From Mycolicibacterium peregrinum (lineage in GTDB: Bacteria > Actinomycetota > Actinomycetes > Mycobacteriales > Mycobacteriaceae), in NCBI RefSeq assembly GCF_001665785.1, contig NZ_LZSO01000038.1, forward strand, positions 1 to 64,000: DNA of 64,000 nt. Direction: 5' to 3'. Position numbers and translations under genes: made by a program. How positions within the stretch are numbered: the stretch's first letter is position 1; each line of letters begins with the position of its first letter. This document shows, one piece after another, positions 35,301-42,342 of the stretch. Under the pieces are notes generated by a model, which saw only the letters and a program-made list of their open reading frames with translations, was not told the DNA's origin and did no database searches.

Positions 35301-35590
35301 CTGTGGCCGAGAACGAGTCGGCACTCGAATTCCAGGGGGAGGACGTCCTCGCGCAGATCGCGCGGGAGCTGGTCACCGTGATGCAACGGGACACCAAGAC
35401 TGACTGGACAGTTCGCGACGATGTGCGCGCCAAACTGCGATCGTCGATCAAACGGCTGTTGGTCAAGTACAAGTACCCGCCCGACAAACAAGCATTGGCC
35501 ATCAAGCTGGTGATTGACCAGATGGAGGCGTTGGCGCCGCGATATGCCGAAGCTGTGCGGCAGAAAACAACAGGGGGAGAAGATGGTTGA
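32390..35590 (+). CDS. hsdR: Type I restriction endonuclease subunit HsdR
   Basis: 1066 residues, full length. The PD-(D/E)XK nuclease lies near 141-160 (RFDIVLYLNGMPVGIIELKQ). The SF2 translocase follows with Walker A QGSGKSMEM near 306, DEAH in VDEAHRSHYD near 416, FTGTPI near 443, and QTLARVNRTFRGK (motif VI). The helical C-terminal domain contacts HsdM/HsdS. It cuts unmethylated DNA after ATP-driven translocation. GTG 32390 is chosen because AAGGAGA precedes it by 7 bases. It overlaps the next gene by 8 bases. Confidence 0.95.
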   Translation: MTGFSEADWELVTLDTLGEHEWQTTTGTQIAPGTDDGRESWDDIVLPARMLAKMRDLNPDVPAEYLDQARAAIIQPQSQDALAENYRLHQYLVGGYRGISYIDGNGVEQNPTIRLVSHKPDENEFLAVQQVTVRTQEKHRRFDIVLYLNGMPVGIIELKQAGAKHADIVGAHAQLQTYLREFPMAFRFAVLTVISDGINARYGTPFTPLEHFAPWNVDDDGKLVTFGDLAFDEDVPIELETLIDGLFNTERFLQLLRNFTAFDEDGDGLTKRIAKPHQYFAVTKAVGSTVQAAETNGKAGVVWHTQGSGKSMEMELYAHLVAQQAKLKNPTIVVVTDRKELDSQLYETFNRSRLLAESPVKVSKRSELRDELTNRTTGGIYFTTLQKFDLTKQERESGSDHPLLSDRRNIIVIVDEAHRSHYDQLDGYARHIRDALPNAVFIAFTGTPISGIDRDTREVFGSDIDVYDLTRAVKDKATVPVFFEPRLAKVGWSKDFSEDDLDHAVDEATLGLDDVERTQIEKSVAVINAIYGAPERLAKLAEDIVTHWAARSEAMRPFIESPGKAFIVGATREICARLYEEIITLRPEWHDESIDKGVIKVVYSGSAQDQGLIAKHVRREGQNKTIQKRLRDADDELQIVIVKDMMLTGFDAPPLHTLYLDRPLKGALLMQTLARVNRTFRGKPSGLLVAYAPLIDNLAEALAEYTETDRKEQPLGKDIDEAVALTTALVAQLDALCAVYDWRSKIAAQHGSWLKTAVNLAGRLRDPGTPGNQDEPSLGDRFRTLSAQLARAWSLCAGNQTLDELRQTVKFYEQVRVVMGKLDAQQRQAEGKPIPEDIKRLLSVLVDESTAAGGIVDIYEAAGLSKPSLSELNPEFEAKTKRSDNPHLAIEALRAMITEEMGVATRNNLVRQRSFSDRVGELMRKYTNQQITSAEVIAELIAMAKEVAAEGDRGKRFSPPLSHDELAFYDAVAENESALEFQGEDVLAQIARELVTVMQRDTKTDWTVRDDVRAKLRSSIKRLLVKYKYPPDKQALAIKLVIDQMEALAPRYAEAVRQKTTGGEDG

Positions 35591-35963
35591 TCAGTTGGCT
35601 CGGGTGTTCGATGCGGTGCCGGACGGGTATCTGCATGACCCGCGTTTCGCGGACCCAGCGGCGCGGGCACGACACGTGGATTTGCTGCGCACGCAGCAAG
35701 AGGCATTTGCACGGCAGCTGGTAGGTGAGGGTGCCGTCGACCACGCGTGGGAGGCTGCGGAAGATCTGGTGATCGAGCGCGACATCATCGCGGTGCTGCC
35801 GCCGCGAGCGGTACACGAGAACCGCCACCGCTGGGCGTATTTGGAAGCCGAAGTGACCGATCCCGTGGCCCCGGCGACGGTGCGTCATGACGAGCTCAGC
35901 ACCTCTGCACTGGTACGACCGTGCCGCGGCAGCGACCGTGGATTCGCCGGAGCCAGTGGGTGA
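35583..35963 (+). CDS. Small unknown gene coupled to hsdR
   Basis: 126 residues, soluble, acidic and Ala/Arg-rich (VFDAVPDGYLHDPRFADPAARARHVDLLRTQQEAFARQL; RDIIAVLPPRAVHENRHRWAYLE). GGGGGA before the ATG and overlap with the hsdR stop indicate co-translation. It overlaps the next ORF by 77 bases in another frame, so its last ~25 residues are doubtful. Not recognised; a small restriction-associated accessory is a guess from position only. Confidence 0.6.
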   Translation: MVDQLARVFDAVPDGYLHDPRFADPAARARHVDLLRTQQEAFARQLVGEGAVDHAWEAAEDLVIERDIIAVLPPRAVHENRHRWAYLEAEVTDPVAPATVRHDELSTSALVRPCRGSDRGFAGASG

Positions 35964-36420
35964 TCCGGCTGAGTACCGGGGGACCGGCCCAATCGAGGAT
36001 GTGGCGCTGGCACCCGAGATGCAATGGACCGTTGCGGACAAGAAGGCCGCACTAGAAGCGGCGATCGGTGTCTACGAGATCGAACCGGGCCAATGGTTCG
36101 AGCTGGACTGGCCACCCACAGCGCATCTGTACGACCCCGGCAACGTTTATCGGACGGAGTTCGAGCCATGCGAAACGCATGGCGAGGAGGGCGGCGACGA
36201 TGATTGCGCGGATTGCCAGGATTCGGTACGTGAGGTTGTCGAAGATATGGCCCAGTGGAAATGGACAACGGCGTTGCGCATCAACGAGATCGCATTCGAT
36301 CGTGACGGTCGGGAGTTCTCCCGCGAGTGCCATTTCGAACAAGGCGTTGAAGTCGCCACCACACATCAGGATCCACGCGAAATCTTGATCGGTCCGCCGG
36401 GGCAAGGGTGCCAGTGGTGA
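35887..36420 (+). CDS. Unknown protein with a Cys/His cluster
   Basis: 177 residues, acidic. A possible zinc site is formed by PCETHGEE and DDCADCQDSV (near residues 96-110). Other parts include WTVADKKAALEAAIGVYEIEPGQWFELDWPPTAH-type alpha/beta sequence and REILIGPPG near the end. It overlaps the preceding ORF by 77 bases; the ATG at 35887 has no strong ribosome site, and a later start such as the Met before QWTVADKK is possible. It is the last gene of the RM operon; the function is unknown. Confidence 0.6.
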   Translation: MTSSAPLHWYDRAAAATVDSPEPVGDPAEYRGTGPIEDVALAPEMQWTVADKKAALEAAIGVYEIEPGQWFELDWPPTAHLYDPGNVYRTEFEPCETHGEEGGDDDCADCQDSVREVVEDMAQWKWTTALRINEIAFDRDGREFSRECHFEQGVEVATTHQDPREILIGPPGQGCQW

Positions 36421-36477
36421 CTTGTGCAGAATTCGGAATGCCGGATCGGTGAACCACCCTGTGCCGCGCGCTCAGCT

Positions 36478-37035
36478 TTAGTCCTCTTCGCGTAGCGTGC
36501 CGATAAACGTCCGCTCTGGGCGACCGGCGTCGACCCACTCTCCATAGTCGCGTTCGGCGAAACCGTAGACGGTGATGAGCTCGTCACCAGTGCGCCTATT
36601 GACGGCGATCTTCACCAGACTGGCTGGATCGATGTACGCCTCCCGCATGGGGAAATCGACTACTGTTGTCGTCGGCGGTTGTGTTGGGTCGGACCGACTC
36701 GGTAGCACAACCCAAGTGCCCTCAAAGGCTCGTCGAAATGTTTCTCCAACGTAGTAGACGTAGCGCATGGTCGTGTGCGCATTGTCCGAGCCGTACGCCA
36801 CTTGGTGATTGGGGTATAGCTCCATCAACTTGTTCTCGACCACGGCCAAGCTACCTTTGGTGAACATTTGATCGCGGACCTCGGGGAGGTCGTAGTAGGG
36901 GAACTCGATTTCCATGACGGCTTCTTGCATTTTGAGCCAGCCTTGAAACTGTTCGTTGGACTGCGCCTCACGAAAGGCCTTCGTCAACTGAATCGGCACA
37001 TGATCGAATGACTTACCCAATTGCCTACCTCTCAC
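36478..37035 (-). CDS. Probable immunity protein for the adjacent toxin
   Basis: 185 residues, soluble, alpha/beta, rich in acidic and aromatic residues (EIEFPYYDLPEVRDQM; YVYYVGETFRRAFEGTW; DELITVYGFAERDYGEWVDAG). No family recognised. It begins at a GTG that overlaps the toxin stop (TAGTG), the usual place for the immunity gene of a polymorphic toxin. The function is inferred from position. A TTG a few codons downstream is an alternative start. Confidence 0.65.
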   Translation of the reverse strand: MRGRQLGKSFDHVPIQLTKAFREAQSNEQFQGWLKMQEAVMEIEFPYYDLPEVRDQMFTKGSLAVVENKLMELYPNHQVAYGSDNAHTTMRYVYYVGETFRRAFEGTWVVLPSRSDPTQPPTTTVVDFPMREAYIDPASLVKIAVNRRTGDELITVYGFAERDYGEWVDAGRPERTFIGTLREED

Positions 37036-38486
37036 TAGAGCCTGTTCACCGTGAAGCGCCCCGGGTACAGCTTCTCAAGTCGTTCGAGCGCCGCGAGCTC
37101 ACTACCCGAATAGGCGTAGTGAGCATTGATGTTCCATGTCACGCTCCAACCCCGTTGCAGGGCGATCTCGTCGAGCGCGAGCTGGTTGAGGTCAAGCGCC
37201 CCGCTCTTGTTCTCGACCACATGTTGCAGGTCCGGGTTGGCCCAGTCCCACACCCGGCCCTGCACCGGGACTAGGTCGAGGTGCTCCTTCTTACTGCCCC
37301 ATTGGTCCACCCAACCGTGTTCAGGGGTGTAACCCATCACAGCGGCAGCCCACTGGTCCCACCACCAGCCGTTGGCGGAATTCTCCTTGAGCCGATCGTA
37401 GGTGTCGTTCCACCGGTCCCATTGCCATTCGTCCCCGCCGCGCTTGAGATAGTCGAGCCATGACAGCCACTTCGATAGGGGAATGCGGTAGTGGCGGCTA
37501 CGGGTGCCGTCGGGATCGAAGATCTCGATGTCGACGGTGCGTTCCTTGTCCACCTTTGCCTTGTCGGCATGAGTGAATCGCGGTGTCATTGTAGTGAGCA
37601 GTGACGCGATGGTCTGCAGGGTGGCGACATAGCGGCGGATGTTCTCGCCTGCTAGGCGGACCCGCCGCGCTAGCCCTTGAACCCCTGCTTTAACCGACAC
37701 TGTCCCGGACACTCGGGTGGCCGCGGCCGCGACGACAGCGCCGAGGACATGCATCGCCGACATCGCGCGCAGTTCGTTGGTGATGTCGGCACGCATCTTC
37801 AGGACCCCGCTGGAAAATTTGTCCGTCAGTGTGCTCATCGACATCGCGTCAGCGCCCAGCGCGTCAGCCGGGCCGGCCAGCGATGTGATGGTGTTGTAGA
37901 ACGCCGTGGCGTCAGGGAGCTCAGGGTCGGGGCGCCGCACCCGGTGCGTGACTTCACCGACGGTTGCGGTGATCGTGGCGGCGAAGGCGTTCCACGAGGC
38001 TGCCACGATCGGCAGCTTGTCGGTGTCAGCGTTGGGAATCTCAACGCCGCCCAGGGATTCGTCAAGGCCAGGCAAATACACCACGTGCAGTCCCGGCCCG
38101 TTGTCACCGACCGCCGTTGGCAACGATGGCATGGGTAGTTCGTTCACGCTCGGTCTTGGCGGCAGATTGCCGGGTGTCGGAAGGCGGCCACGTCCGGCGC
38201 GGAACTCGGCCCAGGCGTGATTGACACCGGCTTGGTAGATCCGGTTGGCCAGCGAGGACCAGGCCGTCGCCAGCATTGCTGTGCCCTCAATGGTGTCGGC
38301 CGAAAACTTGTCATACCAACTGCCCCACGCCGCACCGACACTGCTGTCGTTCCCAGCCATCTTGGTGGTATCCCACTTGGCGTGGTCAGCGATAGTCCCG
38401 ACAGCGCTGGCCAGCTGGGAGCTCGCATCGCCGAGAACCTCAGCGGTCTGGAAATACCAGTCCGGATCGATAACCCATACGCCCAC
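37035..38486 (-). CDS. Type VII-secreted polymorphic toxin with REase-fold C terminus
   Basis: 483 residues. Residues 1-95 form a WXG-like helical secretion domain (SSVGAAWGSWYDKFSADT). A Pro-rich linker follows (about 100-125), then a second helical region (150-300). The C-terminal ~150 residues are Trp-rich and end in a PD-(D/E)XK-like site: RVWDWANPDLQHVVENKSG (Asp near 413, E-N-K near 425), followed by LNQLALDEIALQRGWSVTWNI. This is the form of a nuclease toxin. GTG start; 8 bases after the WXG100 gene, and directly followed by the probable immunity gene. Confidence 0.82.
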   Translation of the reverse strand: MGVWVIDPDWYFQTAEVLGDASSQLASAVGTIADHAKWDTTKMAGNDSSVGAAWGSWYDKFSADTIEGTAMLATAWSSLANRIYQAGVNHAWAEFRAGRGRLPTPGNLPPRPSVNELPMPSLPTAVGDNGPGLHVVYLPGLDESLGGVEIPNADTDKLPIVAASWNAFAATITATVGEVTHRVRRPDPELPDATAFYNTITSLAGPADALGADAMSMSTLTDKFSSGVLKMRADITNELRAMSAMHVLGAVVAAAATRVSGTVSVKAGVQGLARRVRLAGENIRRYVATLQTIASLLTTMTPRFTHADKAKVDKERTVDIEIFDPDGTRSRHYRIPLSKWLSWLDYLKRGGDEWQWDRWNDTYDRLKENSANGWWWDQWAAAVMGYTPEHGWVDQWGSKKEHLDLVPVQGRVWDWANPDLQHVVENKSGALDLNQLALDEIALQRGWSVTWNINAHYAYSGSELAALERLEKLYPGRFTVNRL

Positions 38487-38494
38487 GCAGGTGC

Positions 38495-38785
38495 CTATCC
38501 GCCGGCCATGCGGAGGTTCATGGCCATTACGGCGCGATACGCCTCTTCGCTATCCGCCGACCAGGCTTTGAACTCCTGGAGCGACTCGTTCATGTCTTTC
38601 AGCGCAGCGATCCACTGGTTATGGCGCTGCTGGTAGGCATTCGAGGCGGTTCCGTCCCAAGACGCTGACACGGCACCTATCAGTTGCTGCACCCTCGTCA
38701 GATTGTCGGCACACAAGGCGAGATATCGAGCCATCCGCTCCTGGAGGTCGCCGAGCGCCTCCACATCGACCGAATATCCAGCCAT
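38495..38785 (-). CDS. WXG100-family (Esx-like) protein
   Basis: 96 residues, helical hairpin with the W-x-G turn in SASWDGTASNAYQQRH near residue 43. These small proteins are exported by type VII (ESX) systems, usually as a pair. It lies 1 base after the other WXG100 gene and 8 bases before the toxin, so it is likely a secretion partner or chaperone of the toxin. Confidence 0.88.
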   Translation of the reverse strand: MAGYSVDVEALGDLQERMARYLALCADNLTRVQQLIGAVSASWDGTASNAYQQRHNQWIAALKDMNESLQEFKAWSADSEEAYRAVMAMNLRMAGG

Positions 38786-38786
38786 C

Positions 38787-39116
38787 TCAGCTCTCGATCC
38801 AGACTGACCGCACTAGCGCAGCATTTGACTCATCTTCGGCTGCATAGACTTTCACGCTGTAGGCGACAAGATCGGCGATCGTGTCCGCGTCCTCAACGAT
38901 GGTCTTCGCCGAGTCGTGAAAGTCCTCCCACTCGCTTCGGAAAGCAGCAGCGGCCTCCCCACGCCAGCTCGCGTCGACAACGTCGTTCGCCGCCGAGATC
39001 AACTGCTGCAACCCGGTACGCAGCTCCTGGGCAATCGTGCCCAACTCATCGGCGGCCCCACGTACGGGATCTTCCTCGATCCGCAAGCCGTCCCCACCGT
39101 CGGAAACCGATGCCAT
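38787..39116 (-). CDS. WXG100-family (Esx-like) protein
   Basis: 109 residues. Two helices flank the W-x-G motif in VVDASWRGEAAAAFRSEW near residue 52. The ATG at 39116 has a G-rich site just upstream; a TTG at 39143 would extend it by nine residues. First gene of the WXG-WXG-toxin-immunity cassette on the minus strand. No EccC or other ESX core gene is nearby, so export must rely on a system elsewhere. Confidence 0.85.
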   Translation of the reverse strand: MASVSDGGDGLRIEEDPVRGAADELGTIAQELRTGLQQLISAANDVVDASWRGEAAAAFRSEWEDFHDSAKTIVEDADTIADLVAYSVKVYAAEDESNAALVRSVWIES

Positions 39117-39173
39117 GCCATCCCCCCATTCCACGCAGCACAACTCGGACGGAGCCTAGCGCTGATTCGCTCT

Positions 39174-40256
39174 TTAGATGCTTTCGAGGAATTCCCCGGG
39201 CACGGTGACGAGGGCTTCGGTATTGCCTTGCGAATCCATGAACTCCACCTCATAGGCGGGCGGGAGGTTGGATTGCCCGAAATTGGTGTAGTCCATCACG
39301 ACGGTCCCGACCGCCCCAGCGGGCAGGTTGTGCTCCGGCATCGGTTGTCTCAGTCGGACGCGACCGTGTTCTTCCGGTCTCGTCGGCCCGGGTTGTGGAG
39401 AACTCTGCGCCCGCTCGTACTCGGCGGCGCTGGATACGGCGAGTGCGACGGCGCCGCCGACGGCGGCGACGAAGGCGATGACCACGAGAGCGCCGTACCC
39501 CGGTCGCGAAACATCGCCCAGCAGGACCACACCGACGATGCCGGGTACCACGGTTTCGCCCACCACCAATGCCGCAGCCACCCCGTTCACCGATCCGACC
39601 TGCAGCGCGACGGTGAACAGGTAGAAGCCACCCAGACCGGCGAGCACCACGGCCCACGTCGCCGGGTCGGCGATCAGCACACGGAGGTTCAGTGGATCGA
39701 GACCGTCCACGAGCCGAATCGCCACCGCCATCGCCCCGTAGAGCACGCCGGCGATCAGACCCGCGGGCACTGCCGCGTTCTTCCCGAGCAGTCGGACCAG
39801 TGCGGCGCCCAGGCCCAGGATGACCGCCGACACCGCGAGGACACCCCAATGCATCATCGCGCCGGGATCGCGGTCACCCAGGCGTCCGGCGGTGGCGCCC
39901 AGGATGCACAGCGCCACAAGAACTACGGCGATGGCGGTCCAGTCACGTCGGTGCAGTCGCGCGTGGAGAACGAAGATGCTCAGCACCGCGGTCACCACGA
40001 GGTTGGCGCTGATGATCGTCTGCGACAGGAACAGTGGAATCAACCGCGCCGAGACCAGGCTGCCCACGAAGCCGAGAAGGTCGAGCGCCATGCCCGCGAT
40101 GAAGATCGGTGCCAACATCGCGCCGATCGTCGACCGCAGGGTGGGGCCGGTGTCGGCGCCCGACGTCACCGAACGTCCCGCGGCATATGACTGCAGCACC
40201 GAGGCCGTGCCGTAACCGACACACGCCAGTAGCGCGGCGGCCACGCCGATCAGCAT
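39174..40256 (-). CDS. DMT-type transporter fused to a DUF4926 domain
   Basis: 360 residues. Residues 1-285 carry about ten membrane helices with DMT/EamA-like layout (LIGVAAALLACVGYGTASVLQ; LFLSQTIISANLVVTAVLSIF; AAALVVGETVVPGIVGVVLLG). The last ~65 residues form a separate soluble domain matching DUF4926 (RVRLRQPMPEHNLPAGAVG, PPAYEVEFMDSQGN, ALVTVPGEFLESI). DUF4926 is usually a stand-alone small protein found near toxins. The frame is continuous across the junction. The transported substrate is unknown. Confidence 0.83.
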   Translation of the reverse strand: MLIGVAAALLACVGYGTASVLQSYAAGRSVTSGADTGPTLRSTIGAMLAPIFIAGMALDLLGFVGSLVSARLIPLFLSQTIISANLVVTAVLSIFVLHARLHRRDWTAIAVVLVALCILGATAGRLGDRDPGAMMHWGVLAVSAVILGLGAALVRLLGKNAAVPAGLIAGVLYGAMAVAIRLVDGLDPLNLRVLIADPATWAVVLAGLGGFYLFTVALQVGSVNGVAAALVVGETVVPGIVGVVLLGDVSRPGYGALVVIAFVAAVGGAVALAVSSAAEYERAQSSPQPGPTRPEEHGRVRLRQPMPEHNLPAGAVGTVVMDYTNFGQSNLPPAYEVEFMDSQGNTEALVTVPGEFLESI

Positions 40257-40358
40257 TGCGGACCGTCGGGAGGCGCAGGTGCCATCGGGGCATCGCGGAC
40301 CATCAGCAGAGTCTAGGAGCGCGTGCCCTCCGGTTCGGGCGAATTGGGGGCCTGCACG

Positions 40359-41342
40359 TCAGCGCGGGAGCTGATTCACCACGGCCGTCGTCACGTCTGA
40401 CACCACGGTGGCATCGTCACCGTTGACCGCCACGATGGGGACGAGTCGGCTCGGGTGGCCGGCGTCGACGCCGTCGAAGCCGTCACCGACTATCGCGTCA
40501 GTGAAGGTGGTGCCCTCGTGGACCTTTCGGTAGCCGTCGTGATTCCCGAACTTCGTCGGCTCGGCCTCGAAAGTTAGTTGTTCGGGCGGTCGGTAGTCGA
40601 ACGTCACCAGCAACTCCGTCCCATCGACGGTGAAGAAACACGACGTGAGGGACTGGTCCTTCCAGTCGAACGACACCTTTCGCGACTGTTGCAGCGTCGG
40701 CACGACCGCGCACGGGGCAGCGTCGGTGAGGGCCGTCACCGTCGTGTGTGGGGAACTGCCCTGCGTCGGGTGCTCCGGCCATGTGGAGATCACCGCGCGG
40801 GCCAACGGATCGGCGGTCGCGCACGCATCCCGATCGCGCTCCATCGACACCTGCATCCGCACCGCGATGTCGTTCTCGAAAGCCACGTCGTAGCTGCATG
40901 TGCTTTCGACGAGCTGAGCGCGCACCTCGGGGGTGAGAGTTGAGGCGGCATCGATACGGCGCGCCTTGACACCGTCGATCTCCTCGAGGGCGCCCAGCGA
41001 TGAGGTCAGGAAATCGAACGGCGCGAAGGCGATTGACCAACTGACGTCGATCCCGCGGGAGGTGCCGTCATCCACGACGGCTTCGCACGAGGTCGAGTTC
41101 GCCGACGTGCCGAAGGCCTTGACGGTACCGAGCGCCTCGAGATGGCTGGGCTCGATCAAGGCGCACGGATCGATCCCGCGCGCCCACGTGATGGTCTCCG
41201 CCCGTGACAGCGGCCGCGGTGTCGGTCCGGAAGTCGGAGGCGGCGACGAGGGAGTTGCCGGCGTCGTCGAAGTTGTCGTCGAGCAACTTGCAACCAGCAT
41301 CACCACTGCCGAGAACAACCCGATCCGCACCGACTGCGACAT
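40359..41342 (-). CDS. DUF3558-type lipoprotein
   Basis: 327 residues. Signal peptide with lipobox VASC (Cys about 20), then a Thr/Ser/Pro-rich linker (residues 21-47). Two similar domains follow, each starting with a D-P-C or A-P-C pattern (GIDPCALIEPSHLEALG; AAPCAVVPTLQQSRKVSF), as in DUF3558 lipoproteins of actinobacteria. ATG 41342 has GGGGGGACG upstream. The function is unknown; likely surface exposed. Confidence 0.78.
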   Translation of the reverse strand: MSQSVRIGLFSAVVMLVASCSTTTSTTPATPSSPPPTSGPTPRPLSRAETITWARGIDPCALIEPSHLEALGTVKAFGTSANSTSCEAVVDDGTSRGIDVSWSIAFAPFDFLTSSLGALEEIDGVKARRIDAASTLTPEVRAQLVESTCSYDVAFENDIAVRMQVSMERDRDACATADPLARAVISTWPEHPTQGSSPHTTVTALTDAAPCAVVPTLQQSRKVSFDWKDQSLTSCFFTVDGTELLVTFDYRPPEQLTFEAEPTKFGNHDGYRKVHEGTTFTDAIVGDGFDGVDAGHPSRLVPIVAVNGDDATVVSDVTTAVVNQLPR

Positions 41343-41497
41343 TGCGTCCCCCCACGCTGGATGAAGCCAGAAGCTTGCCATTCATCTTGGCGGAGAAAAT
41401 CGCGCTTGAGCACTTCTGTGCCCAGCCGTGGGTCGCCACCATCTACCGATGAGCACATTGGCGCAGCCCTTCGGCAGCTCGACAGTAGGGTGGGCGG
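41343..41497. other. Divergent spacer before thyX
   Basis: 155 bases between the DUF3558 lipoprotein and thyX, which should hold both promoters. No clear repeat or operator seen. This is the right-hand junction between the accessory region and the conserved core. Confidence 0.35.
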
Positions 41498-42250
41498 GTG
41501 GCCGAGATCGCGCCGCTGCGCGTGCAGCTGATCGCCAAGACGGAATTCCAGGCACCGCCTGACGTGCCGTGGAGCACCGATGCCGCGGGCGGGCCTGCGC
41601 TCACCGAGTTCGCCGGCCGGGCCTGCTACCAGAGTTGGTCGAAGCCCAATCCCCGAACGGCGACCAACGCGAGCTACATCCGCCACATCATCGATGTCGG
41701 CCACTTCTCGGTGCTCGAACACGCGTCGGTGTCCTTCTACATCAGCGGCATCTCCCGATCGGCCACCCACGAGCTGATCCGGCACCGGCACTTCTCCTAC
41801 TCGCAGCTCTCGCAGCGCTATGTCCCCGAGAACGACGCCGAGGTGGTGGTTCCACCTGGCTTCGAGGACGACCCGGAGTTGGTGGAGATCTTCACCGCGG
41901 CGGCTGACGCCAGCCGCGCGACCTACACCGAGCTGCTGGATCGGCTGGAGGCCAAGTTCGCCGACCAGCCCAACGCGGTTCTGCGTCGCAAGCAGGCCAG
42001 ACAGGCCGCCCGTGCGGTGCTGCCCAATGCCACCGAGACCCGCATTGTGGTCACCGGCAACTACCGCGCCTGGCGCCATTTCATCGCGATGCGGGCCAGT
42101 GAACACGCCGACGTGGAGATCCGCAGGCTGGCGATCGCCTGTCTGCGTGAGCTCGTGGAGGCGGCTCCGGCGGTGTTCTCCGATTTCGAGATTTCGACGC
42201 TGGCGGATGGTAGTGAGGTGGCCACCTCGCCTTTGGCGACGGAGGCTTGA
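41498..42250 (+). CDS. thyX: FAD-dependent thymidylate synthase ThyX
   Basis: 250 residues. The ThyX signature RHRX7S is present as RHRHFSYSQLS, with the flavin/dUMP region HIIDVGHFSVLEHASVSFYI and NYRAWRHFIAMR. It makes dTMP using FAD and NADPH and regenerates tetrahydrofolate directly, unlike ThyA. It is followed by dapA and rnj, as in M. tuberculosis. The window therefore encodes both thymidylate synthases, about 26 kb apart. Confidence 0.97.
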   Translation: MAEIAPLRVQLIAKTEFQAPPDVPWSTDAAGGPALTEFAGRACYQSWSKPNPRTATNASYIRHIIDVGHFSVLEHASVSFYISGISRSATHELIRHRHFSYSQLSQRYVPENDAEVVVPPGFEDDPELVEIFTAAADASRATYTELLDRLEAKFADQPNAVLRRKQARQAARAVLPNATETRIVVTGNYRAWRHFIAMRASEHADVEIRRLAIACLRELVEAAPAVFSDFEISTLADGSEVATSPLATEA

Positions 42251-42324
42251 CGGAGTCGCGGTGGGTAAGGCGACGGAGGCTTGACGGAGTCGCCGGTTGG
42301 TATGGCGACGGAGGTTCGATCGAC
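42235..42324. repeat. Direct repeat, ~34-bp period, between thyX and dapA
   Basis: GGCGACGGAGGCTTGACGGA begins at 42235 and 42269, each running 25 bases; a diverged third copy (GGCGACGGAGGTTCGA) begins at 42304. The first copy overlaps the thyX stop and the third approaches the dapA promoter. The period resembles the 34-bp repeat at 17155 but the sequence differs. Confidence 0.9.
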
Positions 42325-42342
42325 CCAGGGTAATCTTGGCGC

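Noticed and set aside
23083..41342. Prophage or integrative element
   Set aside because: No integrase, transposase, tRNA target or flanking direct repeats were seen; the region reads as a defence and toxin hotspot between core genes.
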